64,000 bases of DNA from Candidatus Thermoplasmatota archaeon (lineage in GTDB: Archaea; Thermoplasmatota; SW-10-69-26; JACQPN01; JAJPHT01), in the NCBI GenBank assembly GCA_035540375.1, contig DATLGO010000058.1, forward strand, positions 1 to 64,000. Direction: 5' to 3'. Of this stretch, positions 1 through 14,226 are shown one piece after another. Position numbers and translations under genes: made by a program. Under the pieces are notes generated by a model. The model worked only from the letters and a program-made list of their open reading frames with translations, was not told the DNA's origin and did no database searches. Every line of letters begins with the position of its first letter. Position 1 is the stretch's first letter.

Positions 1-1
1 T

Positions 2-129
2 CCAGAGGAGGGGCGCGCGCAGCGCCCCTCCTCTGGCACGGAGTGATCCGCGGCGGTCGCAACCGCCGCGGAGAGCCCGACCCGCAGGTCGGGCGGACAT
101 GCGCCGAGGCCTCGCCCGCAGGCGAGGCC
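2..129. repeat. tandem cluster of four perfect hairpins
   Basis: Four perfect inverted repeats follow one another at 2-36 (15-bp stem), 48-71 (10-bp), 75-94 (8-bp) and 108-129 (9-bp). Each loop is CGCA, or contains it, on this strand; on the minus strand the loops read TGCG, a member of the very stable UNCG tetraloop class. Minus is the strand on which the neighbouring sucCD operon is transcribed, so these could be 3' UTR structures. The word CACGGAGTG occurs at 37-45 and again inside the 47-bp box just downstream. No protein is visible here. The function is unknown. Confidence 0.75.
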
Positions 130-134
130 GAGGT

Positions 135-181
135 GTGAAACTCATGTCACGGAGTGCACCGCTGAAGGCCCCGAACCCCGC
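135..181. repeat. 47-bp conserved box, copy 1
   Basis: A 47-bp stretch beginning GTGAAAC and containing CACGGAGTGCACCGCTGAAG recurs at 2806-2852 in the intergenic region on the other side of sucCD, in the same orientation, with only scattered substitutions. Both copies lie outside genes. It may be part of a repeated intergenic element or a conserved RNA. Confidence 0.8.
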
Positions 182-201
182 GCGCCGCCGAAGCGGCGCG
201 C
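180..201 (-). terminator. UUCG-capped hairpin just after sucD
   Basis: A 9-bp perfect GC stem closes a four-base loop that reads TTCG on the minus strand, starting 4 nt after the sucD stop codon. There is no U-run, so it may act as an mRNA 3' end stabiliser rather than a true terminator. Confidence 0.45.
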
Positions 202-205
202 TGCC

Positions 206-1282
206 CTACTTCCTGTTCTTCAGCGTCCGGGTGACCATCTCCGCGATGTCGCCCGGGAACTCCGCGACCTCGACGCCCGCCTTGCGGAAGGCCTCGATCT
301 TGCTCTGGGCCGTGCCCATGCCGCGGCTCACGATGGCGCCCGCGTGGCCCATGCGCTTGCCTTCCGGGGCGCTGCGGCCCGCGATGTACGCGAACACGGG
401 CTTCTTCACGTGCTTCGCGACGTACGCGGCGGCCTCCTCCTCGGCCGTGCCGCCGATCTCGCCCACGAGGACGATGGCCTCGGTGCGCGGGTCGGCGTTG
501 AAGATCTCGAGAGCGTCGATGAAGTTCGTGCCGTTCACGGGGTCGCCGCCGAGGCCGAGGACGCCGGACTGGCCGACGCCCTTCTCGCTCAGCGCGTTCA
601 CGATCTCATAGGTGAGCGTGCCCGAGCGCGAGGCGACGCCGACGACGCCGGGCTTGAAGATCTTGTTCGGAAGGATGCCGAGCTTGACCTTCGCGCGCGG
701 GTTCGCCATGCCGGGGCAGTTGGGGCCGAGGACGCGCGCGCCCTTCGTCTTCGCGTACCAGACGAACTGCATCGCGTCATGGTACGGGATGTGCTCGGTG
801 ATGACGACGACGGTCTTGATGCCGGCGTCGATCGCCTCCAGGACCGCGTCCTTCGTGAACTTCGCGGGGACGTACACGACGCTCGCGTTCGCGCCCGTCT
901 TCTCGACGGCTTCGCGGCACGCGTCGAACACGGGCACGCCCTGCACCTTCTCGCCGCCCTTGCCGGGCGTGACGCCGCCCACGATCCGCGTGCCGAACTC
1001 GAGCATCTTCTCCGTGTGGAACTGGCCCTGGTGGCCCGTGATGCCCTGCACGATGACGCGCGTGTTCTCGTCGACGGGGAACCCGGGCCCGGGCGCGAAG
1101 ACGCCGGGCGCGAGCTTCGGCGCCGCGACCTTCGCCTGCGCGACCACGCGCTTCGCGGTCCTGCGGACCTCCTTCTCGGCCGTCCGCGCGACCTTCCTCG
1201 CCTGCTTCACGGCCTTCGCGACGAGCCCCTTCGGCTTCGCGGCCTTCGCCTTCGACTTCGTCTTCTTCACGATGCGCGCCAT
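206..1282 (-). CDS. sucD: succinyl-CoA ligase (ADP-forming) alpha subunit with basic N-terminal tail
   Basis: This is the alpha subunit of succinyl-CoA synthetase, which interconverts succinyl-CoA and succinate with substrate-level phosphorylation in the TCA cycle. The CoA-binding Rossmann domain starts near residue 72 ([13 protein letters not shown]), and the phosphorylated histidine sits at about residue 313 in MGHAGAIV. The gene begins one nucleotide after the sucC stop, so the two are cotranscribed and form the enzyme complex. Oddity: residues 1-70 are an extra Lys/Ala/Arg-rich segment resembling histone H1 tails. Standard SucD starts close to the TRVIVQG strand, and no start codon nearer that point has an obvious ribosome site, so I keep the long start. 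The family assignment is secure; the role of the tail is not. Confidence 0.95.
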   Translation of the reverse strand: MARIVKKTKSKAKAAKPKGLVAKAVKQARKVARTAEKEVRRTAKRVVAQAKVAAPKLAPGVFAPGPGFPVDENTRVIVQGITGHQGQFHTEKMLEFGTRIVGGVTPGKGGEKVQGVPVFDACREAVEKTGANASVVYVPAKFTKDAVLEAIDAGIKTVVVITEHIPYHDAMQFVWYAKTKGARVLGPNCPGMANPRAKVKLGILPNKIFKPGVVGVASRSGTLTYEIVNALSEKGVGQSGVLGLGGDPVNGTNFIDALEIFNADPRTEAIVLVGEIGGTAEEEAAAYVAKHVKKPVFAYIAGRSAPEGKRMGHAGAIVSRGMGTAQSKIEAFRKAGVEVAEFPGDIAEMVTRTLKNRK

Positions 1283-1283
1283 T

Positions 1284-2453
1284 TCACCTCACCCCCGCCT
1301 TCGCCGCCGCGACGGGCGGGAGCGGCTGGCCGTCGCGCACGGCGCGGCCGACCTTGACCGTGAGCGCCGCGGCGTCGCGCAGCGTCTCGGCCGTGTAGAG
1401 TCCGGCCTCGCGCAGGATCGCGCGGGCCTCCTCCTCGTTCACGCCCTTGATGCGCGTGACGATCGGGAAGGGGATTTTCTCCTGGTCGAGGACCATCTTG
1501 AGGCCCTTCGCGACGGTGTCGCTCTTCGTGATGCCGCCGAAGAGGTTGAGCAGCATGACGCTCGGGTTCGCCTTCTTCATGAGGAGAACGCAGGCGCGCA
1601 CCTTCTCCGGGTCGTCGGTGCCGCCGAGGTCGAGAAACACCCCGGCCTTGCCGCCGTAGTGGTTGATCGCGTCGAGCGTCGCCATCGTGAGGCCCGCGCC
1701 GTTCGCGATGATGCCGATGTCGCCCTCGAGCTGGATGAACGCGATGCCCTGCTCCTCGGCCTCCCACTCGAGCGGGGTCTTGTCCTCCTTCGGCGCCGCG
1801 ATGTCCGTGTGCCGGAACGCCGCGTCGTCGTCGAGGATGACCTTCGCGTCGGCCGCGAGGACGCGGTTGTCGGGCGTCACCGCGAGCGGGTTGATCTCGA
1901 GGAGCTCCGCGTCCATCGTCGAGAAGCCCTTCACGAGCTTCTGCGCGATCGACTCGAGCTGCGAGCGGATGTTCTTGTCGAGGCCGAGGCCGTCGAAGAG
2001 CGCGCGGCCGTGGAACGGCTGCCAGCCCGTCACCGGGTTCACGTGCACGCGGCGGATCTTCGCGTCCGGCACGGCCTCGATCTCCACGCCGCCCTCGGTC
2101 GAGAAGAGCACGAGGGGCGTGCGCGTCGAGCGGTCGAGGAGGACGGAGAGGTAGAATTCGCGCGCGAAGTCGAGCTTCTCCACGAGGAAGACCTTCTCGA
2201 CCGTGAGGCCCTTGATGTCCATCCCGAGCACCTGGCGGGTCTTCTTTTCCGCTTCCTGCGCATTGTCCGCGAACTGGATGCCGCCCGCCTTGCCGCGGCC
2301 CCCCACGAGGACCTGCGCCTTGATCACGAGCGGATAGGAGAGCTGGGCCTTCGCCCGCGCGAACTCCTCCATCGACGACACCACGATGCCCTTCGGCGTC
2401 GGGACGCCGAGGCGCTCGAAGACCTCGCGTCCCTGGTACTCATAGAGCTTCAT
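1284..2453 (-). CDS. sucC: succinyl-CoA ligase (ADP-forming) beta subunit
   Basis: This is the beta subunit of succinyl-CoA synthetase. An ATP-grasp fold makes up the N-terminal half, with the glycine-rich nucleotide loop GGRGKAGG at residues 51-58. The C-terminal ligase domain includes the LFGGI motif that meets the phosphohistidine of SucD. At 389 residues it is the normal family length and begins with the typical MKLYEYQG. It is the first gene of a two-gene minus-strand operon with sucD. A TATA-like CTTTTATC lies about 35 bp upstream of the ATG, giving a short leader. Confidence 0.96.
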   Translation of the reverse strand: MKLYEYQGREVFERLGVPTPKGIVVSSMEEFARAKAQLSYPLVIKAQVLVGGRGKAGGIQFADNAQEAEKKTRQVLGMDIKGLTVEKVFLVEKLDFAREFYLSVLLDRSTRTPLVLFSTEGGVEIEAVPDAKIRRVHVNPVTGWQPFHGRALFDGLGLDKNIRSQLESIAQKLVKGFSTMDAELLEINPLAVTPDNRVLAADAKVILDDDAAFRHTDIAAPKEDKTPLEWEAEEQGIAFIQLEGDIGIIANGAGLTMATLDAINHYGGKAGVFLDLGGTDDPEKVRACVLLMKKANPSVMLLNLFGGITKSDTVAKGLKMVLDQEKIPFPIVTRIKGVNEEEARAILREAGLYTAETLRDAAALTVKVGRAVRDGQPLPPVAAAKAGVR

Positions 2454-2486
2454 CTAGCGCACGACCGGCGCGGGAATCGGCGGGTC

Positions 2487-2496
2487 CGATAAAAGC
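2487..2496 (-). promoter_or_regulatory. TATA box of sucCD
   Basis: On the minus strand CTTTTATCGG lies about 35-43 nt before the sucC ATG. It is the only AT-rich patch in a very GC-rich leader and is correctly placed for an archaeal TATA box. Confidence 0.55.
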
Positions 2497-2632
2497 ATTG
2501 CTTGGCGTTCGCGCGCGCCACGATCGGGCGCAGGGGCCCGGGTCCGGGCGCTGGGCGTCGGGTCCGGGACCGGGTCCGGGCCGGAACCGGGACCGCGCCG
2601 GGATTCGCGCCAGGATCCGGGTGTCCGATGAC

Positions 2633-2722
2633 ACGCTCGCCCGCGCGCGCATGAGTGGGTGGAGACTCGGAGTCGTCCAAGGGCGATGGAGGAACGCTCG
2701 CCCGCGCGCGCATGAGTGGGTG
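2633..2722. repeat. 29-bp direct repeat, 61-bp period
   Basis: An identical 29-mer starting ACGCTCGCCCGCGCGCGCAT and ending GAGTGGGTG occurs at 2633-2661 and 2694-2722. The 32-bp spacer differs from the flanks. Two copies in an otherwise non-coding region suggest a local duplication or a pair of binding sites. Confidence 0.75.
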
Positions 2723-2805
2723 TGTTCACCCCTTTGTGCACGGCTTACGGTGCGGCGGGCGTCCCGGCACGGCGTGGCGCGCGCCGCCGCAGCGGGACCT
2801 TCGGC

Positions 2806-2852
2806 GTGAAACGCGCGCCACGGAGTGCACCGCTGAAGGCTCCGGACCCCGC
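2806..2852. repeat. 47-bp conserved box, copy 2
   Basis: This is the second copy of the box at 135-181, in the same orientation. It differs at a few positions in the first 14 bases and at two in the 3' part. It is not followed by the UUCG hairpin found after copy 1. Confidence 0.8.
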
Positions 2853-3097
2853 TGACGACATCCCTTTATTCCCCCACGCCTATCCAGACCCGGACGACGC
2901 TAGCCTGCGTAAGCTTTGAATAGGGGAAGGCGTATCTCGGACGGCCAGTCCATCCCAGAGCGCGCCATCCATCGGTGTGGCGCGGGGTGCGCGAACGCAG
3001 GGTCCGGTCGTCGAGTCGAGGAAGGTCTCCTTTGGTGCGTGTTGCCGTCGCTTGTCCGTGGACGAGCCGCCGAGCATGGGCCATCGGGGTCCCCCGT

Positions 3098-3172
3098 GGG
3101 GCTCATAGCTCAGCTAGGTAGAGCGTCGGGCTTTTAACCCGATGGCCGGGGGTTCGAATCCCCCTGAGCCCG
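3098..3172 (+). tRNA. tRNA-Lys (anticodon TTT)
   Basis: This is a 75-nt cloverleaf. The acceptor stem GGGCTCA pairs with TGAGCCC, the D-arm contains AGCTCAGCTAGGTAGAGC, the anticodon loop is CTTTTAA (anticodon UUU), and the T-arm is GGGGGTTCGAATCCCCC. The discriminator base is G and no CCA is encoded. It lies about 160 bp upstream of the RNA polymerase operon on the same strand. Confidence 0.96.
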
Positions 3173-3329
3173 TGCCCCTCCCCCGCGTTTGCGCGCGCCG
3201 TGCGCGCCGAGCGGAGCCGGCGGTCGGCCGGCGGCGTCTGGGATCACGCGGGGAGTCGCTATGCAACGCACGGTGGATCGCATTCATTCGCGCCGGCCGC
3301 GGGCCGGGGCTTTCTGAGGTGTTGTCGTC

Positions 3330-3572
3330 ATGGCCAAGGTCTTCGACGTCATGAAGCACGACCTCGTTCCGAAGCACGAGGTCTTGAGCGATGAGGACGC
3401 GCGGGCCGTCCTCGAGAAGTACGGCGTGAACCCGGACCAGCTCCCGCGCATCTACGCGTCGGATCCGGTCGCGCGGTCGATCCGCGCGCGCCCCGGGCAG
3501 ATCCTGCGCATCCGGCGGAAGTCCCCGACCGCCGGCGAGGCCGTGGCGTACCGTTTCGTGGTGGGTGACTGA
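3330..3572 (+). CDS. rpoH: DNA-directed RNA polymerase subunit H (Rpo5)
   Basis: This small assembly subunit of archaeal RNA polymerase is homologous to the C-terminal domain of eukaryotic RPB5. The 80-residue protein has the expected [10 protein letters not shown] start and the ending block with [21 protein letters not shown] about 8 nt before the ATG is a good ribosome site and fixes the start. It is the first gene of the polymerase operon; its TGA is followed directly by the rpoB'' ATG. Confidence 0.97.
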   Translation: MAKVFDVMKHDLVPKHEVLSDEDARAVLEKYGVNPDQLPRIYASDPVARSIRARPGQILRIRRKSPTAGEAVAYRFVVGD

Positions 3573-5144
3573 ATGCGCGAGCTTGTTGACGCCTTCTACC
3601 GTGAGCGAAGCCTTGCGAACCACCACATCATGTCCTACAACGATTTCATCAACTTCTGGTTGCAGGACATCATCGACCACATCAAGGTCGGCGACGACGA
3701 GGCCGAGCGCGGCACCATCACGACGGACATCGAGGGCTACGAGGTCAAGCTCGGCAAGATCCGCGTCGGGAACCCCATCGTGAAGGAGGCCGACGGCTCG
3801 ACCCGTCTCCTCACGCCCATGGAGGCGCGCCTGCGCAACCTCACGTACGAGGCTCCGATGTACCTCGAGTTCATCCCGATCATCGAGGGCGTCGAGCACG
3901 AGCCCGAGGAAGTCCGCATCGGCGACATGCCGATCATGGTCAAGTCGGCGAAGTGCAACATCACGAAGGAGAACCTCGAGCGCCACGAGGGCACGACCTT
4001 CACGGCCGAGGAGTACTACCGCCGCCTCATCGAGCTCCAGGAGGACCCGCTGGACATCGGCGGCTACTTCATCATCAACGGCACGGAGCGCGTCCTCATC
4101 TCCCTCGAGGACCTCGCGCCGAACCGCGTGCTCGTCGAGTACAACAAGCGCTACGGCCGCGACGTCCCGGTCGCGAAGGTGTTCTCGCAGCGCGAGGGCT
4201 ACCGCGCGCTCGTCATCGTCGAAATGAAGAAGGACTCGACGCTCATGGTGTCCGTCCCCGCGGCCTCGGGCCAGATCCCGCTCGTCGTGCTCCTGCGCGG
4301 CCTCGGGATGGAGTCGGACGAGGACATCATGAACGGCATCGTGACGGACCCCGCGATGATGCCGTTCATCCTCTCGAACATCGAGGACTCCGTGAACGAG
4401 TACGGCGTCTCGAACCGCGAGGAGGCCATCGCGTGGCTCGGCAAGAAGCTCGCCGGCGGCCAGGCGAAGGAGTACCGCATCAAGCGCGTCGAGAGCCTCA
4501 TGGACCGCTCGCTCCTGCCGCACCTCGGCAACGACCCGGACGACCGCATGAAGAAGGCGATCTTCCTCGGCCGCATGGCGCGCTCGGTGCTCGAGCTCCA
4601 CCTCGACCACATCGGCGAGGACGACAAGGACCACTACGCGAACAAGCGCCTCAAGCTCGCGGGCGACCTCTGCGAGGACCTGTTCCGCGTCGCCTTCACG
4701 GGCCTCGTGAAGGACCTCAAGTACCAGCTCGAGCGCGCGCACTCGCGCAACCGCGAGCTCAAGGTGTCGACGGCGGTCCGCAGCGACGTCCTGTCACAGC
4801 GCCTCCTGCACGCGCTCGCGACGGGCAACTGGGTCGGCGGGCGCGCGGGCGTCTCGCAGCTCCTCGACCGGACCTGCAACCTCGCGACGCTCTCGCACCT
4901 GAGGCGCGTCATCAGCCCGCTCACGCGGTCGCAGCCCCACTTCGAGGCGCGCGACCTGCACCCGACGCAGTGGGGCCGTCTCTGCCCGAACGAGACGCCT
5001 GAAGGGCCCAACTGCGGTCTCGTGAAGAACATGGCCCTCATGACGGAGATCAGCGAGGGCTACGACGAGAAGGAGGTCCTGCAGATGGTGCGGGACCTCG
5101 GCGTCATGGAAATCCACAGCCGCGACGTGGACCTGGGGGTCTAA
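3573..5144 (+). CDS. rpoB2: DNA-directed RNA polymerase subunit B'' (N-terminal half of Rpo2)
   Basis: This is the N-terminal half of the second-largest polymerase subunit, comprising the protrusion, lobe and fork regions. It opens with [15 protein letters not shown] and contains the fork block [13 protein letters not shown]. It ends after the conserved [20 protein letters not shown] segment, the usual split point in euryarchaeal B''/B'. At 523 residues it has normal length. It starts immediately after the rpoH stop and is followed by rpoB' after 2 nt, so the two halves are translationally linked. Confidence 0.97.
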   Translation: MRELVDAFYRERSLANHHIMSYNDFINFWLQDIIDHIKVGDDEAERGTITTDIEGYEVKLGKIRVGNPIVKEADGSTRLLTPMEARLRNLTYEAPMYLEFIPIIEGVEHEPEEVRIGDMPIMVKSAKCNITKENLERHEGTTFTAEEYYRRLIELQEDPLDIGGYFIINGTERVLISLEDLAPNRVLVEYNKRYGRDVPVAKVFSQREGYRALVIVEMKKDSTLMVSVPAASGQIPLVVLLRGLGMESDEDIMNGIVTDPAMMPFILSNIEDSVNEYGVSNREEAIAWLGKKLAGGQAKEYRIKRVESLMDRSLLPHLGNDPDDRMKKAIFLGRMARSVLELHLDHIGEDDKDHYANKRLKLAGDLCEDLFRVAFTGLVKDLKYQLERAHSRNRELKVSTAVRSDVLSQRLLHALATGNWVGGRAGVSQLLDRTCNLATLSHLRRVISPLTRSQPHFEARDLHPTQWGRLCPNETPEGPNCGLVKNMALMTEISEGYDEKEVLQMVRDLGVMEIHSRDVDLGV

Positions 5145-5146
5145 GC

Positions 5147-6969
5147 ATGGCCGGAGAGCACATGGAAGGCGCGCGCGTGTACGTGAACGGCGATCTCGCG
5201 GGCCTCCACGAGAGCCCGAAGGAGCTCGTCGACAAGATCCGCGGCCGCCGCCGCCAGGGCCTTCTCACGAACGAGGTCAACGTGCGCTTCGACGAGAGCA
5301 CGAACGACGTCATCATCAACTGCGACGCGGGCCGCGCCCGCCGCCCGCTCATCGTCGTGCGCGACGGCCGCCCGATGGTCACGGACGAGCACCTCAAGGA
5401 CCTCCGCGACGGCAAGATCACGTGGAGCGACCTCATCCGCGAGGGCGTCGTCGAATACATCGACGCGGAAGAGGAGGAGAACCTCTACATCTCGCTCAAC
5501 GAGGCGTCGCTCAACCCGGACCACACGCACATGGAGATCGACCCGATGGTCATCCTCGGGATCGCATCGAACATCGTCGTGTACCCCGAGCACAACTCGT
5601 CGCCCCGCATCACGATGGGCGCGGGCATGGGCAAGCAGTCCCTCGGCTTCGGGCAGAGCAACTTCCGCATCCGCCCCGAGACGCGCGGCCACCTGATGCA
5701 CTACCCCCAGCCCCCGCTCGTGCGGACGAAGGGCATGGACTACATCAACTTCAGCCGCCGCCCGTCGGGCCAGAACTTCGTGGTCGCGGTCATCTCGTAC
5801 CACGGCTACAACATGGAAGACGCGCTCATCGTCAACAAGTCGAGCCTCGAGCGCGGCCTCGGCCGGTCGAGCTTCTTCCGCACGTACGCCGCGGAGGAGC
5901 GCCGCTACCCCGGCGGGCAGGAGGACCACTTCGAGGTCCCCTCGCCCGACGTGAAGGGCGCCCGCGCGGAGGACGCGTACTCGAACCTCGGCGAGGACGG
6001 CCTCATCACGCCCGAGGTGGACGTGAAGGCCGGCGACGTGCTCATCGGCAAGACGAGCCCGCCCCGCTTCCTCGAGGAGCCCTCCGACTTCCTCACGCCG
6101 CAGAAGCGCCGCGAGACGTCGGTCACGGTCCGCCACGGCGAGAACGGCACGGTCGACACCGTGATGTTCACCGAGTCCTCGAACGGCTCGCGCCTCGTCA
6201 AGGTCAAGGTTCGCGACCAGCGCATCCCCGAGCTCGGCGACAAGTTCGCCTCGCGACACGGCCAGAAGGGCGTCATCGGCCTCATCGTGCCGCCCGAGAA
6301 CATGCCCTTCAGCGAGCAGGGCGTGCCCCCGGACCTCATCATCAACCCGCACGCCATCCCGTCGCGCATGACGGTCGCGCACGTGCTCGAGATGATCGGC
6401 GGCAAGGTCGGCTCCATGGAGGGCCGCACGATCGACGGCTCGGCCTTCAGCGGCGAGGGCGAGATCGACCTCCGCAACGCGCTCCTGCGCGCCGGCTTCG
6501 ACTACTCGTGCAAGGAGACGCTCTACGACGGCATCACGGGCGAGCAGATCCCCGCGGACATCTTCGTCGGCGTCATCTACTACCAGAAGCTGCACCACAT
6601 GGTGAGCGGCAAGATGCACGCCCGCTCCCGCGGCCCGGTCCAGATCCTCACGCGCCAGCCCACCGAGGGCCGCGCGCGCGACGGCGGTCTCCGGTTCGGC
6701 GAGATGGAGCGGGACTGCCTCATCGGGCACGGCGCGGCCATGGTCATCAAGGACCGGCTGCTCGACGAGTCGGACCGCGTGACGGAGCTCGTGTGCCGCC
6801 ACTGCGGCCACGTCGCCATGCAGGACCGCCGAGGCTTCATGCGCTGCCCAACGTGCGGTGACGAGGCCGACATCTACCCGGTCGAGATGAGCTACGCGTT
6901 CAAGCTGCTCCTCGACGAGCTGAAGAGTCTCACGGTCGCCCCCCGTCTCCAGCTGGAGGACCTGATCTA

Positions 6970-6970
<1 letters not shown>
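5147..6970 (+). CDS. rpoB1: DNA-directed RNA polymerase subunit B' (C-terminal half of Rpo2)
   Basis: This is the C-terminal half of the second-largest subunit, carrying the wall, hybrid-binding and anchor regions. Recognisable blocks include [14 protein letters not shown], the hybrid-binding [13 protein letters not shown], and the C-terminal clamp zinc ribbon with CRHCG and CPTCG around residues 550-571. It ends with the typical LLLDELKSL region. The stop codon overlaps the start of rpoA' (TAATG), showing tight coupling. Length and content are normal for an archaeal B' subunit. Confidence 0.97.
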
Positions 6971-12026
<5,056 letters not shown>

Positions 12027-12060
12027 GGCGACCCGGCGCGTCCGCCTCGCGCGGGCGCGC

Positions 12061-12098
12061 CCCCTCCTCCCGCCGGAATGGCATCCGGGAGGAGCGGG
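12061..12098 (+). terminator. GC-rich hairpin after rpoA2
   Basis: A 9-bp perfect stem CTCCTCCCG/CGGGAGGAG, extended by three further pairs past a bulge, sits about 35 nt after the rpoA2 stop. No U-run follows. Because the next genes are unrelated lipoproteins, this may mark the end of the polymerase transcript. Confidence 0.4.
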
Positions 12099-12285
12099 GC
12101 GTCCACGTTAGATCCACGGGCTCCCGTCCGGGCCCGCCACGATCCCCTCCAGCTCGGGGCCTCGCCCGCGTCGGAGTCGGTCGACGCCGCGCGCTCGCGG
12201 GCCGCGCGGCCGTGAGGGAAGGACTGGAAGGGGCACGAAACATTCTTCGTGCGGGCCGCAAACTCGCCCCCGGGAGGCCACGTCC

Positions 12286-14001
12286 ATGCGTCCGTCGCGT
12301 CTTCTCCTCACGGCGACCCTGCCCTTCGTCTGCCTCGCGCTCGCGGGCTGCATGTATCTCGACCAGTCCAACTACGAGGTCGACGTGACCTACGAGATCG
12401 ACGAGGCCGATCCCCTGGCGCTCGAAGCGGCCGGCCAGCGGACGTGCATCGCGGCCGCCCAGGCGAGGGCCCCCGACCTCGGGTGTCCGTCCGAACCGAC
12501 GGAGCGCGCTTACCCCCCGTCGGGCATCCGCGTCCTGGATGCGGCCTACGTCACGGCGGCCGGACCGAGCAACCCGAAGGACGGGCCCCAGAACGGCGAC
12601 CTTCCGGGGGGCCTGAACCACATGGGCTACGACGTCCTGCGCGGAACCAACACGCAGCGCGCGTCGCAAGGCATCCTCCCGGCGATCATCACCCCGGGCC
12701 CGGGTCAATTCATCGCCTTCCTCGGCCGATGGGACAACGTCGACGGCGACGAAAACGTGGACGCGCTCGGGATCTGGGCCGCCCCGCCCCATCCGGAGAA
12801 CGAGTGGGAGATCGTCCGGTTTGCGACCCTGTACGGTTACGTCGAGCCGGGTTCCCACCCGGCCTACCAGGCGTACGCGCGGCCCGAGTCCACGACGCCC
12901 GACCTCGTCTTCAGGTACGTCGATCAGACGAGCGCCACCGGTGGCGGTCTCTACCAGACGGACCGGGGCCGGTACATCCTCTTCCTGGACGGCAGCCTCT
13001 TCTCCACCCTCGAGGTCACGGTGGTGAGTGATCCCGTCCTCGCGCCCAGCCTCGACGGCCGGGCCTGGACGGGTCGTCCCGATTCCCGCGTGGACGTCGA
13101 CCGCTACCACGCCGTCGCCCCGGGACCGATCGCCAGCCTCTACGGCGAGCTGGCGAAGCCGGTCACGGCGATCGGCAGTCCGTCGTACGGCACGTGTCCG
13201 AACGCGTGCCGTCTGGAGCCGGTGCGCGCGGGAGGCCTCCCGATCGAATCCGACCTGGGTCGCGTCCAGGGTTTCGTCTGGGCGCCCTACGAGCGCGAAT
13301 GGCGCGAGGGAGGCGACGCTTCCGCGGCGGGTCGACACGACGAGTACCTCGAGCGATATGCGGGCTGGCTCGATCTGCTCCCGCGGTATGGGTACGCGGC
13401 CGCCCTTGCCGGAAGCTACGATGCCCTCGCCGCGCCCCCCGGATTCGCGGGGGCCGCTTCCCAGTCCTTCCCGCCGGGCTACTTCTCCTTCGACGTCTGG
13501 GTCGGCGTCTGGCACGACGCTTCGGGCGAAGGGGCCGTCGGGACGGCGCGGGCCGGCGACCTCTACGAGGGCGGCAACCGGCCGCTCCCGGACGATTACT
13601 ACAATCCCCGCGGGGAATTCATCGGCGTCGGTCCGCGGAACCTCTCCCCGTCGGGGACATTCCAGGCGACCCTGGTGCCTCGGACCGACTGGGGCCCGCT
13701 CGGCGTCTACACGACCGTGGGCGGCGCGCCCGTTCCCTCGACCGCGCCGGACCCGGCGTGTCCGCTGCAGCTTCCCACGGGAACCTGCGTCCACGTCGGC
13801 GGATCGGCGCCGATCCGGGTGGACGTGAAGCTGACCGGAACGGCGGGCCACCTTCGGCCCCTCCAGCCGCTCTTCTTCCCCGCGGGGTCGGTCGATTTCA
13901 CGGTGTGCACGACCCCGCTTGCGGTCGTGTTCGAGGAGACGGGCGTGGCGCAGGAGCAGTGGGTCTCGGACTGCGACACGATCGTCGCCTTCCGGCCTTG
14001 A
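12286..14001 (+). CDS. secreted lipoprotein, paralogue of the protein at 20575
   Basis: Function unknown. The N-terminus is a lipoprotein signal ending in the lipobox LALAGC (Cys at about residue 22), so the 571-residue protein is probably anchored outside the membrane. It shares ordered blocks with the gene at 20575-22383: IRVLDA, PAI(I/H)xPG, VDRYHAVAPGPIASLYG, RPLPDDY...RGEF, and DWGPLGVYTTVGG. The block DNVDGDENVDAL looks like a short acidic calcium-binding loop. A GGGAGG ribosome site lies 9 nt before the ATG. It starts about 260 bp after rpoA2, where ribosomal genes would be expected. I do not recognise a named family. Confidence 0.85.
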   Translation: MRPSRLLLTATLPFVCLALAGCMYLDQSNYEVDVTYEIDEADPLALEAAGQRTCIAAAQARAPDLGCPSEPTERAYPPSGIRVLDAAYVTAAGPSNPKDGPQNGDLPGGLNHMGYDVLRGTNTQRASQGILPAIITPGPGQFIAFLGRWDNVDGDENVDALGIWAAPPHPENEWEIVRFATLYGYVEPGSHPAYQAYARPESTTPDLVFRYVDQTSATGGGLYQTDRGRYILFLDGSLFSTLEVTVVSDPVLAPSLDGRAWTGRPDSRVDVDRYHAVAPGPIASLYGELAKPVTAIGSPSYGTCPNACRLEPVRAGGLPIESDLGRVQGFVWAPYEREWREGGDASAAGRHDEYLERYAGWLDLLPRYGYAAALAGSYDALAAPPGFAGAASQSFPPGYFSFDVWVGVWHDASGEGAVGTARAGDLYEGGNRPLPDDYYNPRGEFIGVGPRNLSPSGTFQATLVPRTDWGPLGVYTTVGGAPVPSTAPDPACPLQLPTGTCVHVGGSAPIRVDVKLTGTAGHLRPLQPLFFPAGSVDFTVCTTPLAVVFEETGVAQEQWVSDCDTIVAFRP

Positions 14002-14164
14002 CGGCGGCGCGTCCGCCCCGGGCGCGCGGCCGCGTCGGCGTGGACGGCGCGACCGCTCCGTGGCGGCTCGCGCGCGACGGGCGTCGGCGCGGCGCCCCCG
14101 CGGACCGCGTCTCGCAGGGGTGGAAGCATTGAAGAGGAAGGGCGACGTGCTGCCCGCCAAAAAC

Positions 14165-14172
14165 GATATATT
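14165..14172 (+). promoter_or_regulatory. TATA box ahead of the C9-tract gene
   Basis: GATATATT stands in an unusually AT-rich patch, with its centre about 26 nt before the ATG at 14195. That is ideal spacing for a leaderless transcript beginning at that ATG rather than at the GTG at 14227. Confidence 0.6.
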
Positions 14173-14226
14173 CCACCATATCATACGGGTTATCATGACT
14201 CCCCCCCCCGGGTTGCGGTAGCGTGG

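Larger units (their letters stand above)
2454..3097. other. 644-bp intergenic region between sucC and tRNA-Lys
   Basis: I see no convincing protein gene here on either strand. The first part (about 2530-2615) is low-complexity G-rich sequence built on GGGTCCGG-like words. A 29-bp direct repeat and the second 47-bp box follow. Between 2860 and 2940 there are AT-richer patches (CCTTTATT, GCTTTGAATAGG) that could be a promoter for an unrecognised RNA or for the tRNA. I could not match this stretch to a known RNA family by eye. Confidence 0.5.

Noticed and set aside
5141-6811. 556-codon minus-strand frame opposite rpoB1
   Set aside because: Antisense shadow with no recognisable motifs.
12108-12371. 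87-codon minus-strand frame after rpoA2
   Set aside because: It overlaps the lipoprotein signal sequence and has no ribosome site or recognisable fold; the C-terminal half looks faintly protein-like, but this is not enough.
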